64,000 nt of DNA, taken from Mesostigma viride. Its lineage: Eukaryota > Streptophyta > Mesostigmatophyceae > Mesostigmatales > Mesostigmataceae. The stretch is from positions 57,381-121,380 of the forward strand of contig RPFO01001698.1 of assembly GCA_009746045.1 (NCBI GenBank), in the 5' to 3' direction. The notes below the pieces were generated by a model that saw only the letters and a program-made list of their open reading frames with translations, had not been told where the DNA came from and did no database searches. This document shows, in pieces, positions 49,089-58,273 of this stretch (positions are counted from its first letter, which is position 1; each line of letters begins with the position of its first letter). The position numbers and the translations under genes were made by a program.

Positions 49089-49650
49089 AACTAGGGTTTA
49101 GGGTTTAGGGTTTAGGGTTTAGGGTTTGGGGTGTGCGCCGACTAGGGTTTTGAGTATCCGCCAATCGGCTGCGAATATTCGACATCCGACGACATCCCCG
49201 TGAGCGTCTCGATCCGGCGCACCCGCCACGTGTCGTCACGCGATCGTCGGGGACGCGCCGTGGACAGGGGAGTCGTGTCGTGGGAAACTAGGGTTTAGGG
49301 TTTAGGGTTTAGGGTTTGGGGCATGCGCCGACTAGGGTTTTGAGTATCCGCCAATCGGCTGCGAATATTCGACATCCGACACCACCCCCGGGACCGTCTC
49401 GACCCGACTCTCCCGCCACGTGGCAGCCACCGCTTGGCTGGACAGTGGATAAGGAGGTACGGAGCACCGGATTCCCCCACGTGACTGCCACGTGTCCGAA
49501 TCCTATTGGTCGATAGACGTCGAGATTTCCAGATCGGACCGGAGATTCGGGACGGCCGCTTCGAGACCCCCCTGTTCAGGGCCCCCCACGGCCTAAATCT
49601 CGAGGGTTCGCCGCGAGGGTTCGGGGTTTAGGGTTTAGGGTTTACGGGGC
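49089..49650. repeat. Telomere-type (TTTAGGG)n blocks, left of the axis
   Basis: Runs of four to five TTTAGGG units at about 49,091-49,131, about four at 49,287-49,320, and three next to the axis (49,625-49,644). The first two are embedded in two related ~190-base units with GCGCCGACTAGGGTTTTGAG. G-rich strand reads toward the axis, as at a chromosome end. Confidence 0.85.
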
Positions 49651-50212
49651 GCCCCGTAAACCCTAAACCCTAAACCCCGAACCCTCGCGGCGAACCCTCG
49701 AGATTTAGGCCGTGGGGGGCCCTGAACAGGGGGGTCTCGAAGCGGCCGTCCCGAATCTCCGGTCCGATCTGGAAATCTCGACGTCTATCGACCAATAGGA
49801 TTCGGACACGTGGCAGTCACGTGGGGAATCCGGTGCTCCGTACCTCCTTATCCACTGTCCAGCCAAGCGGTGGCTGCCACGTGGCGGGAGAGTCGGGTCG
49901 AGACGGTCCCGGGGGTGGTGTCGGATGTCGAATATTCGCAGCCGATTGGCGGATACTCAAAACCCTAGTCGGCGCATGCCCCAAACCCTAAACCCTAAAC
50001 CCTAAACCCTAGTTTCCCACGACACGACTCCCCTGTCCACGGCGCGTCCCCGACGATCGCGTGACGACACGTGGCGGGTGCGCCGGATCGAGACGCTCAC
50101 GGGGATGTCGTCGGATGTCGAATATTCGCAGCCGATTGGCGGATACTCAAAACCCTAGTCGGCGCACACCCCAAACCCTAAACCCTAAACCCTAAACCCT
50201 AAACCCTAGTTT
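49651..50212. repeat. Telomere-type (CCCTAAA)n blocks, right of the axis
   Basis: Exact mirror of the left blocks. Together they form a head-to-head telomere junction around GGGGCGCCCC. Confidence 0.85.
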
Positions 50213-50565
50213 CCCACGACACGGCCCCTGTCCACGACACGCATCCGCCCACGGCGTGCTGCCACGTGGCATGGACGTCACGTGACTGGCGAGGTGGCGG
50301 GACAATCCCCATTCCCCGTGGGAATCCCGTACCACCCATAGCTCAATTAGCTATTTATAGTATGCGGATTAGATTTTATTTTTGGGGAGCGGCGGACGTC
50401 GACGCGTGTCCCGTCTCGCGCTGTCTCCTGTAATGCTGTCGCCTGTCACGGGGTGCCGGATCCCGGAGGTCGACGCGTGTCCCGTCTCGCGCTGTCTCCT
50501 GTAATGCTGTCGCCTGTCACGGGGTGCCGGATCCCGGAGGTCGAACCGCAAATGTTCTGGCTGTA

Positions 50566-51221
50566 AATACAGGGCGAACTCTTGGTCTCAGCACGAACCA
50601 TTGGATCGGCTCCACGGCAAAACGAAAAGTTTGCGAAACGTTTAGCTGGATTCCCACGGCAAAACGAGCCGTTTTGAAAAGTTTCGAAAGTTCGGACGGT
50701 GGTTCGTGCTGACCAGAAACAGTCGGAACCGGACCTATTATCCATCTGGGCGGGGATGTATCCTACCCGGGGTATATTTGGTATTATGTATATATTTATA
50801 ATAATTGCTAACACATAAATATTTAAGGTATTTCATATAGAGTATATACACGCATATCCCATGTATATATTTATGTGTTAGGAATACTGTAATTATAATA
50901 CGCCAATATTTTATGTGTTAGCAATTATTATAAATATATCCATAATACCTGTAAATAATATGTGTTAGCAATTATCATAAATATATCCATAATGTCCATA
51001 TATACACCCCGGTAGGCTACCACCACCGTCCGGAGGGAGAATAGGTCCGGTTCCGACTGTTTGTGGACAGCACGAACCGCCGTCCGAACTTTCTAAACGT
51101 TTCAAAGCGGGTCGTTTTGCCGTGGGAATCACGCGAAAAGTTTCGCAAACCTTTCGTTTTGCCGTGGAGCCGATCGAATGGTTCGTGCTGAGAGCAAGAG
51201 TTCGTCCTGAGTTTACCGCAT
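50566..51221. repeat. AT-rich palindromic element, copy 2
   Basis: Mirror of copy 1 in the right arm, near identical. See 48,080-48,735. Confidence 0.75.
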
Positions 51222-51371
51222 GAACTTTTGACTGAGTCCTACTCCTAGTGCATCATGTGGGAGACTCGGAATGGGGCATGCGAGCGAGCGGTTTATTAAT
51301 AAATAAGCACAATGTCCTGTCTGACTACCGAAAACGCGCACTCGGCGCCTGTCTGCCGAGAGTCCCGCGAC

Positions 51372-53078
51372 TCAAGGGAACCCGAACTCCCGGCGGCGGG
51401 CATCCTCCGCGAGGGACGCCCGCATGCCCGCCTGCAGCTCCGGGTCCGCCTCCTCCCGTCCACCTCCAAGGGCTCCTGGATCGTGCCCCGCCCGCGCTGG
51501 CGAAGGGGCGTGCGATCCGCGGGGGCCTTCGCCTGCACCCACCGCTTCATCTCGGCGCGGGCCCCGTCCAGAAAGTTGCGCACGCGGGTGTCCGTCCACG
51601 TCCCGGAGGCGATGCCGCACTCCGACCACAGGCTCTGGGCCAGGCACTCCCCCGCCGACACCGTCATCTCCTTGGAGCTCGAGGCGACCACGTGCGAGGC
51701 CGCCGACTTCAGCAAGGCGAGCGAGGCGCTGGGCGGGGGCGCGCACTCCAAGTCCACGGCGGGGGGGGCGGGGGGCGGCTTGGGGCGGGACTCCACCGGC
51801 ACCGCCGTCGGGATGAGCTTGTGGCGGCAGCTCTGGGCGTGCGCCTCGCTCTCCGAGCGCGACTGCGACACGTGGGAGCACCCGTGGCGCACCTTGCCCC
51901 CGCCGGGCTCCTCGTACTCGATGTAGTTGCCGCACACGAACTCGAACCGCCCCGTGCACACGCGGGCGTGGTCCTCCTCGCCCCCCATCGCGTGCGTCTC
52001 CTCGCACAGGTCGCAGGCGACGAGGTTGGTGTGGCCGAACACCACTCCGGACATCACGCCGTCGCGGGTGTACCACGCACCGTCGGTCATCCGCATCAGC
52101 GGCTTGTGGCAGATGGGACAAGTCTGCTTGTTCTCCATCGTCCTGTCCGCGCACTGGTTGCAGAACCACGGGCGGCAGGCGTGACCGTCGCGGGTCAGGA
52201 ACAGGACGGGGTACTTGCCCTTCTCGCTGTCGAAGGGCTCGGAGCACACCATGCAGCACGCCCTCGCCGCGGTGATGACGCGAAGAGCCTTGGACAGCTC
52301 GGCGGTCGTCTTGGCCAGCTTGCGCTTGTAGGCGCCCAGCTGGTACTCCGCCTCCTGCGCCCCGTCGGAGTGAGGGCAGCACTCGCACGAGCACCCCACG
52401 GCGGAGGGGGTGTGCGCCGGCGCCCGCTTCTGCTTCTTGGGGTTGTGGTTGTGGCTGTGGACGCCGAGACCGCCGCTCGGGAACGCGCTGGAGACCCCCA
52501 GCGAAGGGCGAGAGGGGCCGGCGCCGGCGTTGCCTCGCAGCAGACCTGCGACGGGGAGGCGGTCAGACGCACGGCGGGGAGGCGGTCAGACGACGAAAAA
52601 CGGCAAAGGAACGGGACGACGAGCGAAAAAGGGGGGCGAAACGCGGCACTCACCGGGAGTGGAGGCGGGGGCCGCACTAGCAGGGGCGGGAGCCTGAGCC
52701 AAGGGCGGAATGACCGCCTCGCGGGGAGCGGCGGCCGGGGGCACGCCCGACAGGAAAGACGTGTCCCGGGGGCGCGTCACCACCTCGTCGGAGTCGTCCT
52801 CCACGTTGACATCTGCGAGACAGGGAGAAACGCGAGGTGGGCGACGAAAAAGGGGCCAAGTGTTAGTCGGGCGACGAAAAACAGGCCAAGTGTTGGTTGG
52901 GCGGGCGAGGAAAACAGGGCGAAAGGAAAGCGGGCGACGAAAACTCACGTGCGTTGTCGACGTTGTCCGGGGTGTGCTGGTTGTAGTGGGCGTCGTCGTG
53001 GTAGTAAGCGTCGTCGTCGTACTCGCACTCGTCGCGAGCGTGGACGCTGTCGGTGGGCTGGCTGTTGTTGTCGGCCAT
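51372..53078 (-). CDS. Spliced RING-finger protein, right copy, one frameshift
   Basis: Minus-strand exons 53,078-52,949, 52,812-52,654 and 52,545-51,372, with the same GTGAGT/CGCAG introns as the left copy. The RING and Cys motifs are unchanged. Here the C run that breaks the left copy is intact, but a base is missing in GTGGACGGGAGG near 51,463, so the last ~30 residues are shifted. Each arm thus holds the correct sequence where the other is broken. Poly(A) signal at 51,292-51,297 on the minus strand. Confidence 0.82.
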
Positions 53079-53210
53079 GGCTACCTGGTTGCTTGTGGGA
53101 GCAGGGTTTCGGTGTAGGAGTGAGAGCTGAAGGATTGGTGGTAGGTTGGGCCTGTTTCCTGAATTTATGTCAGTGGGGGGGAGCTGGTGACCAATCAGAA
53201 ACCGGCGCGA

Positions 53211-53561
53211 GTTGCTCGCCCACCCGACATCCCATGCAATTTCCGTCGCTCACCTGCGTTATGACCCCTGAAACCGTCGCCCAACCGACATCCCACGCGA
53301 TTTCCGTCGCTCACCTGCGTTCTGACACAGGAAACCGTCGCCCAACCGACATCCCACGCAATTTCCGTCGCTCACCTGCGTTCTGACACAGGAAACCGTC
53401 GCCCAACCGACATCCCACGCAATTTCCGTCGCTCACCTGCGCCAGGCCCCTGAAACCGTCGCCCACGTGACGCCGCACGGCAGTTTCGTCGCTCACCTGC
53501 GCCAGGCCCCTGAAACCGTCGCCCACCTGACGCCCCACGGCATTTCCGTCGCTCAACCGCC
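53211..53561. repeat. ~61-base tandem repeat array (right arm)
   Basis: Mirror of the left array. It lies upstream of the right RING gene. Confidence 0.75.
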
Positions 53562-53569
53562 TGCTACTA

Positions 53570-53875
53570 CCCCGCCGCCACGTGTACTAGAGATCTTCAC
53601 CCTGTACTACGTTGAACTACGCGGGGTGCTGTTGTACTACCGTATGACCACGTGTACTAGTTGTTTGCGACTTGTACTACTTTGAACTACATGGGAATAC
53701 CGTTGTACTACCGTACCGCCGTCTGTACTAGATATCATCGACCTGTACTACATTGAACTACACGGGAGTACCGTTGTACTACCGTACCGCCGTCTAGATA
53801 TTTTCGACCCGTACTACGTTGAACTACATGGGAGTACCGTTGTACTACCCGGGTGCCGCGGTACTACGCGTCGGA
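53570..53875. repeat. 71-base tandem repeat array (right arm)
   Basis: Mirror of 45,430-45,735 with a 6-base GTACTA loss in one unit near 53,794, which shows the arms evolve separately. Confidence 0.8.
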
Positions 53876-54174
53876 TGTCCGTCCACGCCACCGGCGTCCC
53901 ACGTCATTTCCGGCGCCCACCTGTGTCAGGCCCACGAAACCGTCGCCCAACCGACGTCCCACGGCAGTTCCGTGTCGTAACCGCCCACGCCCAGCGTAAC
54001 CGCCGCCTCGGAATCTTCCACGACAGTTACGTCGCGCGGCCAACCCGGCGCGTGGCGAAATCGGACGAGGCGAAAACCTTCCACGACAAAAACGGCGAAC
54101 CGGCGCGGACGGACCAACATCCGCTGGCCGCCGACCAATCAGAGACCTTCGTGTAGGTCGGAGGAAGTCCTTAG

Positions 54175-54478
54175 ATGGCGATGAGGGCGAGGACAACACC
54201 GACAACGAACCCGGACTACCTCCCCGCAAGTGCCCCAGCTATCACCAGGGGCCTGGACCCCACATGCCACCTGTTCGCCGTGCCTGACGGTCCAGGGACC
54301 GCGCTGCGGCCTGGTCATGCGACCTCTGCGCCTCCTTGCGCCTCGCGAGAAGCGCTCCTGCGCCGTCAACTTCCCCGGGTTCGCGCGCGGGGACAGCTGG
54401 TTCAAGGTCCAAGCCGCGGCCAGGGTCGGCTCCTTTTTCGATTACCCCCTCGAGGACCTCCCTCTGTACCGCGAGTGA
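54175..54478 (+). pseudogene. Remnant of a D/NxWFKV zinc-motif gene
   Basis: Matches the last ~100 codons of the gene at 42,399-43,522 but with several indels and lost Cys codons in the first 170 bases. The end is well kept (GDSWFKVQAAARVGSFFDY to LPLYRE). Its 5' part is absent at the arm's deletion joint. Not functional as a full protein. Confidence 0.8.
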
Positions 54479-54913
54479 GACCTTGCGGGGTCCGGTTACT
54501 CTATTCTGTGTGGCACTTGACCACTATTCTGTATATTTATTGAATAAAAAACCCTTTGCGCGCAAATGACCCACATCAAGCACTGTAGATAGGAACCCGC
54601 GGCCTAGATAGAGCCCCCCATGACACTGCCACTCGTCACGTGGTAGTAGGATACGGCCAGGTGTACGGCAGGGGGGTGTGACGGGGTCACCCTAGGGTTT
54701 AGTAGTATGGGGGTACACGTGGGGTTTCCCGTGGGAGACGGGCTGGTACCCCCATACTACCTAAACCATAGGTGACCCCTTTTTACTTGCTGGCCAGTAT
54801 ACGTAAAACCCCACCTGGCATGAAACTGTCATGGGTAACTCATTGTTGTGGGTAAACATGCACGACCATGAACACGTGGAAGGGAAGGTCTTTTATTAAA
54901 ATCAATATTACGT
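54479..54913. other. End of right repeat arm and short unique spacer
   Basis: 54,479-54,713 mirrors 42,172-42,398, including the poly(A) palindrome. 54,714-54,913 holds an inverted repeat (below) and the minus-strand AATAAA (54,892-54,897) for the next gene. Nothing coding seen. Confidence 0.6.
54700..54772. repeat. Short inverted repeat at the arm boundary
   Basis: TAGTATGGGGGTAC and GTACCCCCATACTA face each other across ~35 bases, with partial extension into flanking TTTAG/CTAAA. It coincides with the outer edge of the right arm. Confidence 0.65.
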
Positions 54914-55680
54914 TTACGCTGTGTCCAGCTGGAACCCATCCCATGTCACCTCACCCCCCGGCTGCGGCACCACCTGGGCCACGGTGCCCACCGGCTCGTA
55001 ACAGAGCGGTGGCGACCCCTGCATGCCCGCGACGCCCACCATCTCGTCCTGGGGTGGAGGCACCGCGATGGCCGCATCCATCATGGGAATGATGGCTGCG
55101 TCGATGTTTAAAGAGGGATCCAAAACAGTATCCAGCAAGGAATAGGTAACGGGGAGGGAGGGATAGTTATCGAAATCCGACAGGGTGGGGGTGCGCGGGG
55201 GGAGGCCGCCTGGGACGTCTCGCCCTGGGCTTCGGCAATGCGCTCCGCCCAGGCCTCGGCGACCTCCCCCTTCTTGGCGATTGTGTACCCGGTATCCTTC
55301 GCCAGCGTCTCTTTCCACCTAGACGCCACGAATCTGTCGAATGAGACAGCGCAGTCGGGGTGGAAACTGTCGATTTCCACCCACGACTTGCCGTCTCCCC
55401 CTTTCCATTGGACCTGGATCAGCATGGTGTTTTCTGCTGACCATCTAGCATCTCTTATGTGCCTGATCTCATAGTCGTGGTACAAGCCCTCCTCGGCTGC
55501 TTCCATCGTCTTAGCAAAGGTCTCCTCGTCTGTCCTACCGATGGCGGCCGCGGTGAGCAGGTCCTTAATTGCCTGCGCCTCGGAAATGACTTTATTTATG
55601 CGTTTGATCGCTGCGCACACGTTTCGATTCACATGTACGCGCGGCTTTGCGGTCACTGCGACCTTCTTCCCCTTGGTCAT
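54914..55680 (-). CDS. Chromodomain-like protein, one frameshift
   Basis: ATG 55680 (MTKGKKVAVTAKPRVHVN). Residues about 67-118 resemble a chromodomain: YEIRHIRDARW, a strand pair MLIQVQWKGGDGKSWVEI and a C-terminal helix SFDRFVASRWK. Such domains bind methyl-lysine histone tails or nucleic acid. The frame breaks in a C6 run near 55,200; the next frame holds an acidic Pro-rich tail (SLPVTYSLLDTVLDPSLN) that could activate transcription. About 255 residues in all. CATAAATG at 55,826-55,833 may be its TATA box. Confidence 0.6.
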
Positions 55681-56626
55681 TGTCGGGCGGGAGATTGTTG
55701 GGCGTGTTTTGGAGGCGGTGTGAATTCGGAGACGGTCGAACGTACCGGTCTGCGCTATTTGTACTCCGCCTTCCTTCAGAAGCAACGGTAATAACTAGTA
55801 CGAAGCAACGGTACTATCTCGAAGTCATTTATGCCGTCCCGGCTGAGTGATCATTTATGTAATTCGTCACCCTCCACGGTCGGGTCGACAGGTCCCCAGG
55901 TCGTACCAAGTCCAGGCGAAAATTGGCTCGGGACTTGGGCGAAAATGGCTAAGTCCCGAGACGAAAATGCCCGAGTCCGCGAACTGCCACGGCACGCGGA
56001 GGTACTAGGGCGTCGTACGGGGGATCCGAATCGGTCGTACGGCACTGACATGGGACCGTCGGCGCACGGAATCTGTCGGCAGCGCTCGAATCTCGTGGGA
56101 TTCCGTTAGCCCGTACCGCGTTGTACTGCACGGAGATTCCGTCTGACACGCCGGGGGGAATCTGACACCCCGCGCCGTCGTCTGACGGAATCCGGCCACT
56201 TGTACTACTTTGAACTGCGTGGGGTGCCATCGTACTACCGTACGACCGTTTGTACTAGATATTTGCTACCTGTACTACTTTGAACTACATGGGTGTGCCG
56301 TTGTACTACCGTACGACCGTTTGTACTACTCTGAACTACACGGGAGTGACGTCGTACTACCGTACGACCGTTTGTACTAGATATTTGCGACATGTACTAC
56401 TTTGAACTACATGGGGGTGCCGTTGTACTACCGTACGACCGTTTGTACTACTCTGAACTACATGGGAGTGACGTCGTACTACCGTACGACCGCTTGTACT
56501 AGATATTTTCGAGTCGTACTATGCGTTTTGCGTATCTACAGCCGCGAGGCCGCGAATCCTATCCAGTCTAGTGGGACTCATTGCACGGAGGGGGAAGGGC
56601 TTTCTTATTACACCGATTAGGACGGT
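55681..56626. other. Non-coding region with repeats
   Basis: No supported gene. 55,850-56,195 holds short GAAAATGGCTAAGTCCCGAG-like repeats and no long frame. A minus-strand AATAAG just after 56,600 may serve the next gene. Confidence 0.5.
56196..56530. repeat. TAGTAC-type tandem repeat array outside the inverted repeat
   Basis: About five units of 60-70 bases with TTGTACTACTTTGAACTAC and GTACTACCGTACGACCG, related to the 71-base arrays of the arms but with its own consensus. Confidence 0.75.
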
Positions 56627-57418
56627 TTAAGCCGCGTACATGCGGATCGTGGGCATGAACACCTCGAATGCGGTGCAGTCCTCTGCGAGGACGAGCGTGT
56701 CCATGTACAGGGCGCGACGGGCGTCGGACAGGCAGCTGATCGTGAAGGCGAGCGGACCGCAGTCCTCCTTGTGGCTCTCGCGATGGCGCAGTTGGCACTC
56801 GCGGGAGTGGTAGCGGGCGTCCAGGCACCCGCCGCACTTCAGCCTCACGACGGACCCCTCCTCCTCGCACTTGGGGTCGCAGCACTTCCCGCGCAGAGAC
56901 TCGGGCCTGCTGGGGTACGCCCCCCCGTCGTAGATGCACTCGCGCATCGGGATGAAAACGGGACCTCCGGGGCGGGATCCCGCCACCGCCGTCGTCACCC
57001 CCCTCGCGTCCGCGGCGGCGGGGATGCGGTAGGACGTGACGTAGGAGGGGAACGTGTCGACGACGCCGTCCTCGTTCGCGTGCTTGCGGAAGAGGACCGC
57101 CAACAGGAGGAACTCTTTGTCCGGCCGGACGCGAGGCTGGGAGGGGGAAGGGCGGTGGTACTTCCTGGCGATGGCGGTGCCCAACTCCACGAATTCGAAC
57201 GTGATCCTGCGATCCAGGGAGGAGAAGGAGTTGAATCTAGCCACGACGGCGAAGGGGCGGCGGGTCTTTTCCTCCCAGAGCTTCACCCCGCTATGAAGGT
57301 TGCTCGAGTGCTCGATGGCGGCCTTCACGATGGCCTTCGTCCACCCCTTGACGGGCATGATCATCCGGAACCCGTAGATCGGTTCCATCGGCACGGAAGT
57401 GGTTTGTGCGGAAGACAT
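56627..57418 (-). CDS. MYND-finger protein, 263 aa
   Basis: ATG 57418 (MSSAQTTSVPMEPIYGF); TATATG lies 73 bases upstream and a CCAAT box 145 bases upstream. Residues about 178-220 form a MYND zinc finger: CCDPKC, LKCGGC, YHSRECQLRHRESHKEDC, matching C-x2-C...C-x2-C...C...H...C. MYND fingers bind proline-rich partners and are common in transcriptional regulators and ubiquitin pathways. The N-terminal 170 residues have no recognised domain. It fits the run of zinc-finger genes around it. Confidence 0.75.
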   Translation of the reverse strand: MSSAQTTSVPMEPIYGFRMIMPVKGWTKAIVKAAIEHSSNLHSGVKLWEEKTRRPFAVVARFNSFSSLDRRITFEFVELGTAIARKYHRPSPSQPRVRPDKEFLLLAVLFRKHANEDGVVDTFPSYVTSYRIPAAADARGVTTAVAGSRPGGPVFIPMRECIYDGGAYPSRPESLRGKCCDPKCEEEGSVVRLKCGGCLDARYHSRECQLRHRESHKEDCGPLAFTISCLSDARRALYMDTLVLAEDCTAFEVFMPTIRMYAA

Positions 57419-57490
57419 GGCGTGTTTGTGAGAGAGAGAGCTGTGACGGATTGGGCGTCGTTTTCCCCGAAATCCGCGTTCCTTCGTGCA

Positions 57491-57568
57491 TATACCTTCG
57501 TCGCTCTGGCCGACGAGATCCCGTGGCACGGTTATCGTCCACGGGGACAGGAGCCCGGCGTCCCATTG
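57491..57568 (-). promoter_or_regulatory. Promoter of the MYND gene
   Basis: TATA at 57,491-57,494 (GGTATATGC on the minus strand) and CCAATGG at 57,562-57,568, about 70 and 145 bases before the ATG. Confidence 0.45.
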
Positions 57569-57587
57569 GACGATACGCATGTCGGCT

Positions 57588-58062
57588 GGCGGTTACTGTT
57601 TGCCGTGGGACAGGTACAGGCCGCGTGGCGGGATTCCGCGGTCCACGGCGGGCGGCGCGGCTTCCAGAAGGCGGTTACGGAATTTCCATGAGACAGTTAC
57701 AGGCCGCGTGGCGGATTCCTGTGGTCCACGGCGGGCGGCGCGGCTTCCAGAAGGCGGTTATGGAACTGCCGTGGGACGGTTACGGGCCGCGTGGCGGATT
57801 CCTGTGGTCCACGGCGGGCGGCGCGGCTTCCAGAAGGCGGTTACGGAATTTCCATGGGACGGTTACGGGCCGCGTGGCGGGATTCCGCGGTCCACGGCGG
57901 GCGGCGCGGCTTCCAGAAGGCGGTTATGGAACTGCCGTGGGACGGTTACGGGCCGCGTGGCGGATTCCTGTGGTCCACGGCGGGCGGCGCGGCTTCCAGA
58001 AGGCGGTTACGGAATTTCCATGGGACGGTTACGGGCCGCGCGGATAAGCCCCCGCGGCGCCC
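57588..58062. repeat. ~83-base GC-rich tandem repeat array, five to six units
   Basis: Units contain CGCGTGGCGGATTCCTGTGG, GGCGGCGCGGCTTCCAGAAG and GCGGTTACGGAATTTCC. Two unit types alternate (GAACTGCCGTGG or GAATTTCCATGG). It fills the divergent promoter between the MYND gene and the next gene. Confidence 0.8.
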
Positions 58063-58166
58063 ATTGGACCCGTCCACCCGACAGGCGGTTACGGACCGAT
58101 CGAAGGGTATTGCCGTGCCACGCGGCGCTCCCACGCCATAAACGTCGTTCCTACACGCCGCGTTCC

Positions 58167-58208
58167 CATTGGTCGCCGACGGGCAGACGAGAGCCGCGCG
58201 GATACAAA
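58167..58208 (+). promoter_or_regulatory. CCAAT and TATA-like boxes of the gene at 58,274
   Basis: CCATTGGTC (58,167-58,175) and ATACAAA (58,202-58,208), 66-107 bases before the ATG. Confidence 0.45.
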
Positions 58209-58273
58209 GGTCGAGCCTCCGCGCCATCCGGGCACCACACCTCAGAACACGCGACGAACACGATCGAAAAGCT

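Larger units (their letters stand above)
42172..49650. repeat. Left arm of giant inverted repeat
   Basis: Reverse complement of 49,651-54,713, except that 42,713-45,121 has no counterpart on the right. The axis is GGGGC|GCCCC at 49,650/49,651. Near the axis the arms look identical over more than 1 kb. Further out they differ by single bases and small indels (for example six bases in a 71-base repeat near 45,505), and the outermost 0.5 kb is clearly diverged. It carries two zinc-protein genes, a spliced RING gene, an AT-rich palindrome and telomere-type repeats. Confidence 0.92.
49651..54713. repeat. Right arm of giant inverted repeat
   Basis: 5.1 kb mirror of the left arm, lacking the equivalent of 42,713-45,121. 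The deletion joint is at about 54,174, between the CCTTAG that ends the shared 71-base/CCAAT region and the GATGGCGATG of the zinc-gene remnant. Beyond 54,713 the sequence is unique. Confidence 0.9.

Noticed and set aside
42172-54713. The palindrome as a pure fold-back sequencing artefact
   Set aside because: The arms differ by a 2.4 kb segment, several indels and base changes, and unique genes flank both sides. Not fully excluded, but not the best reading.
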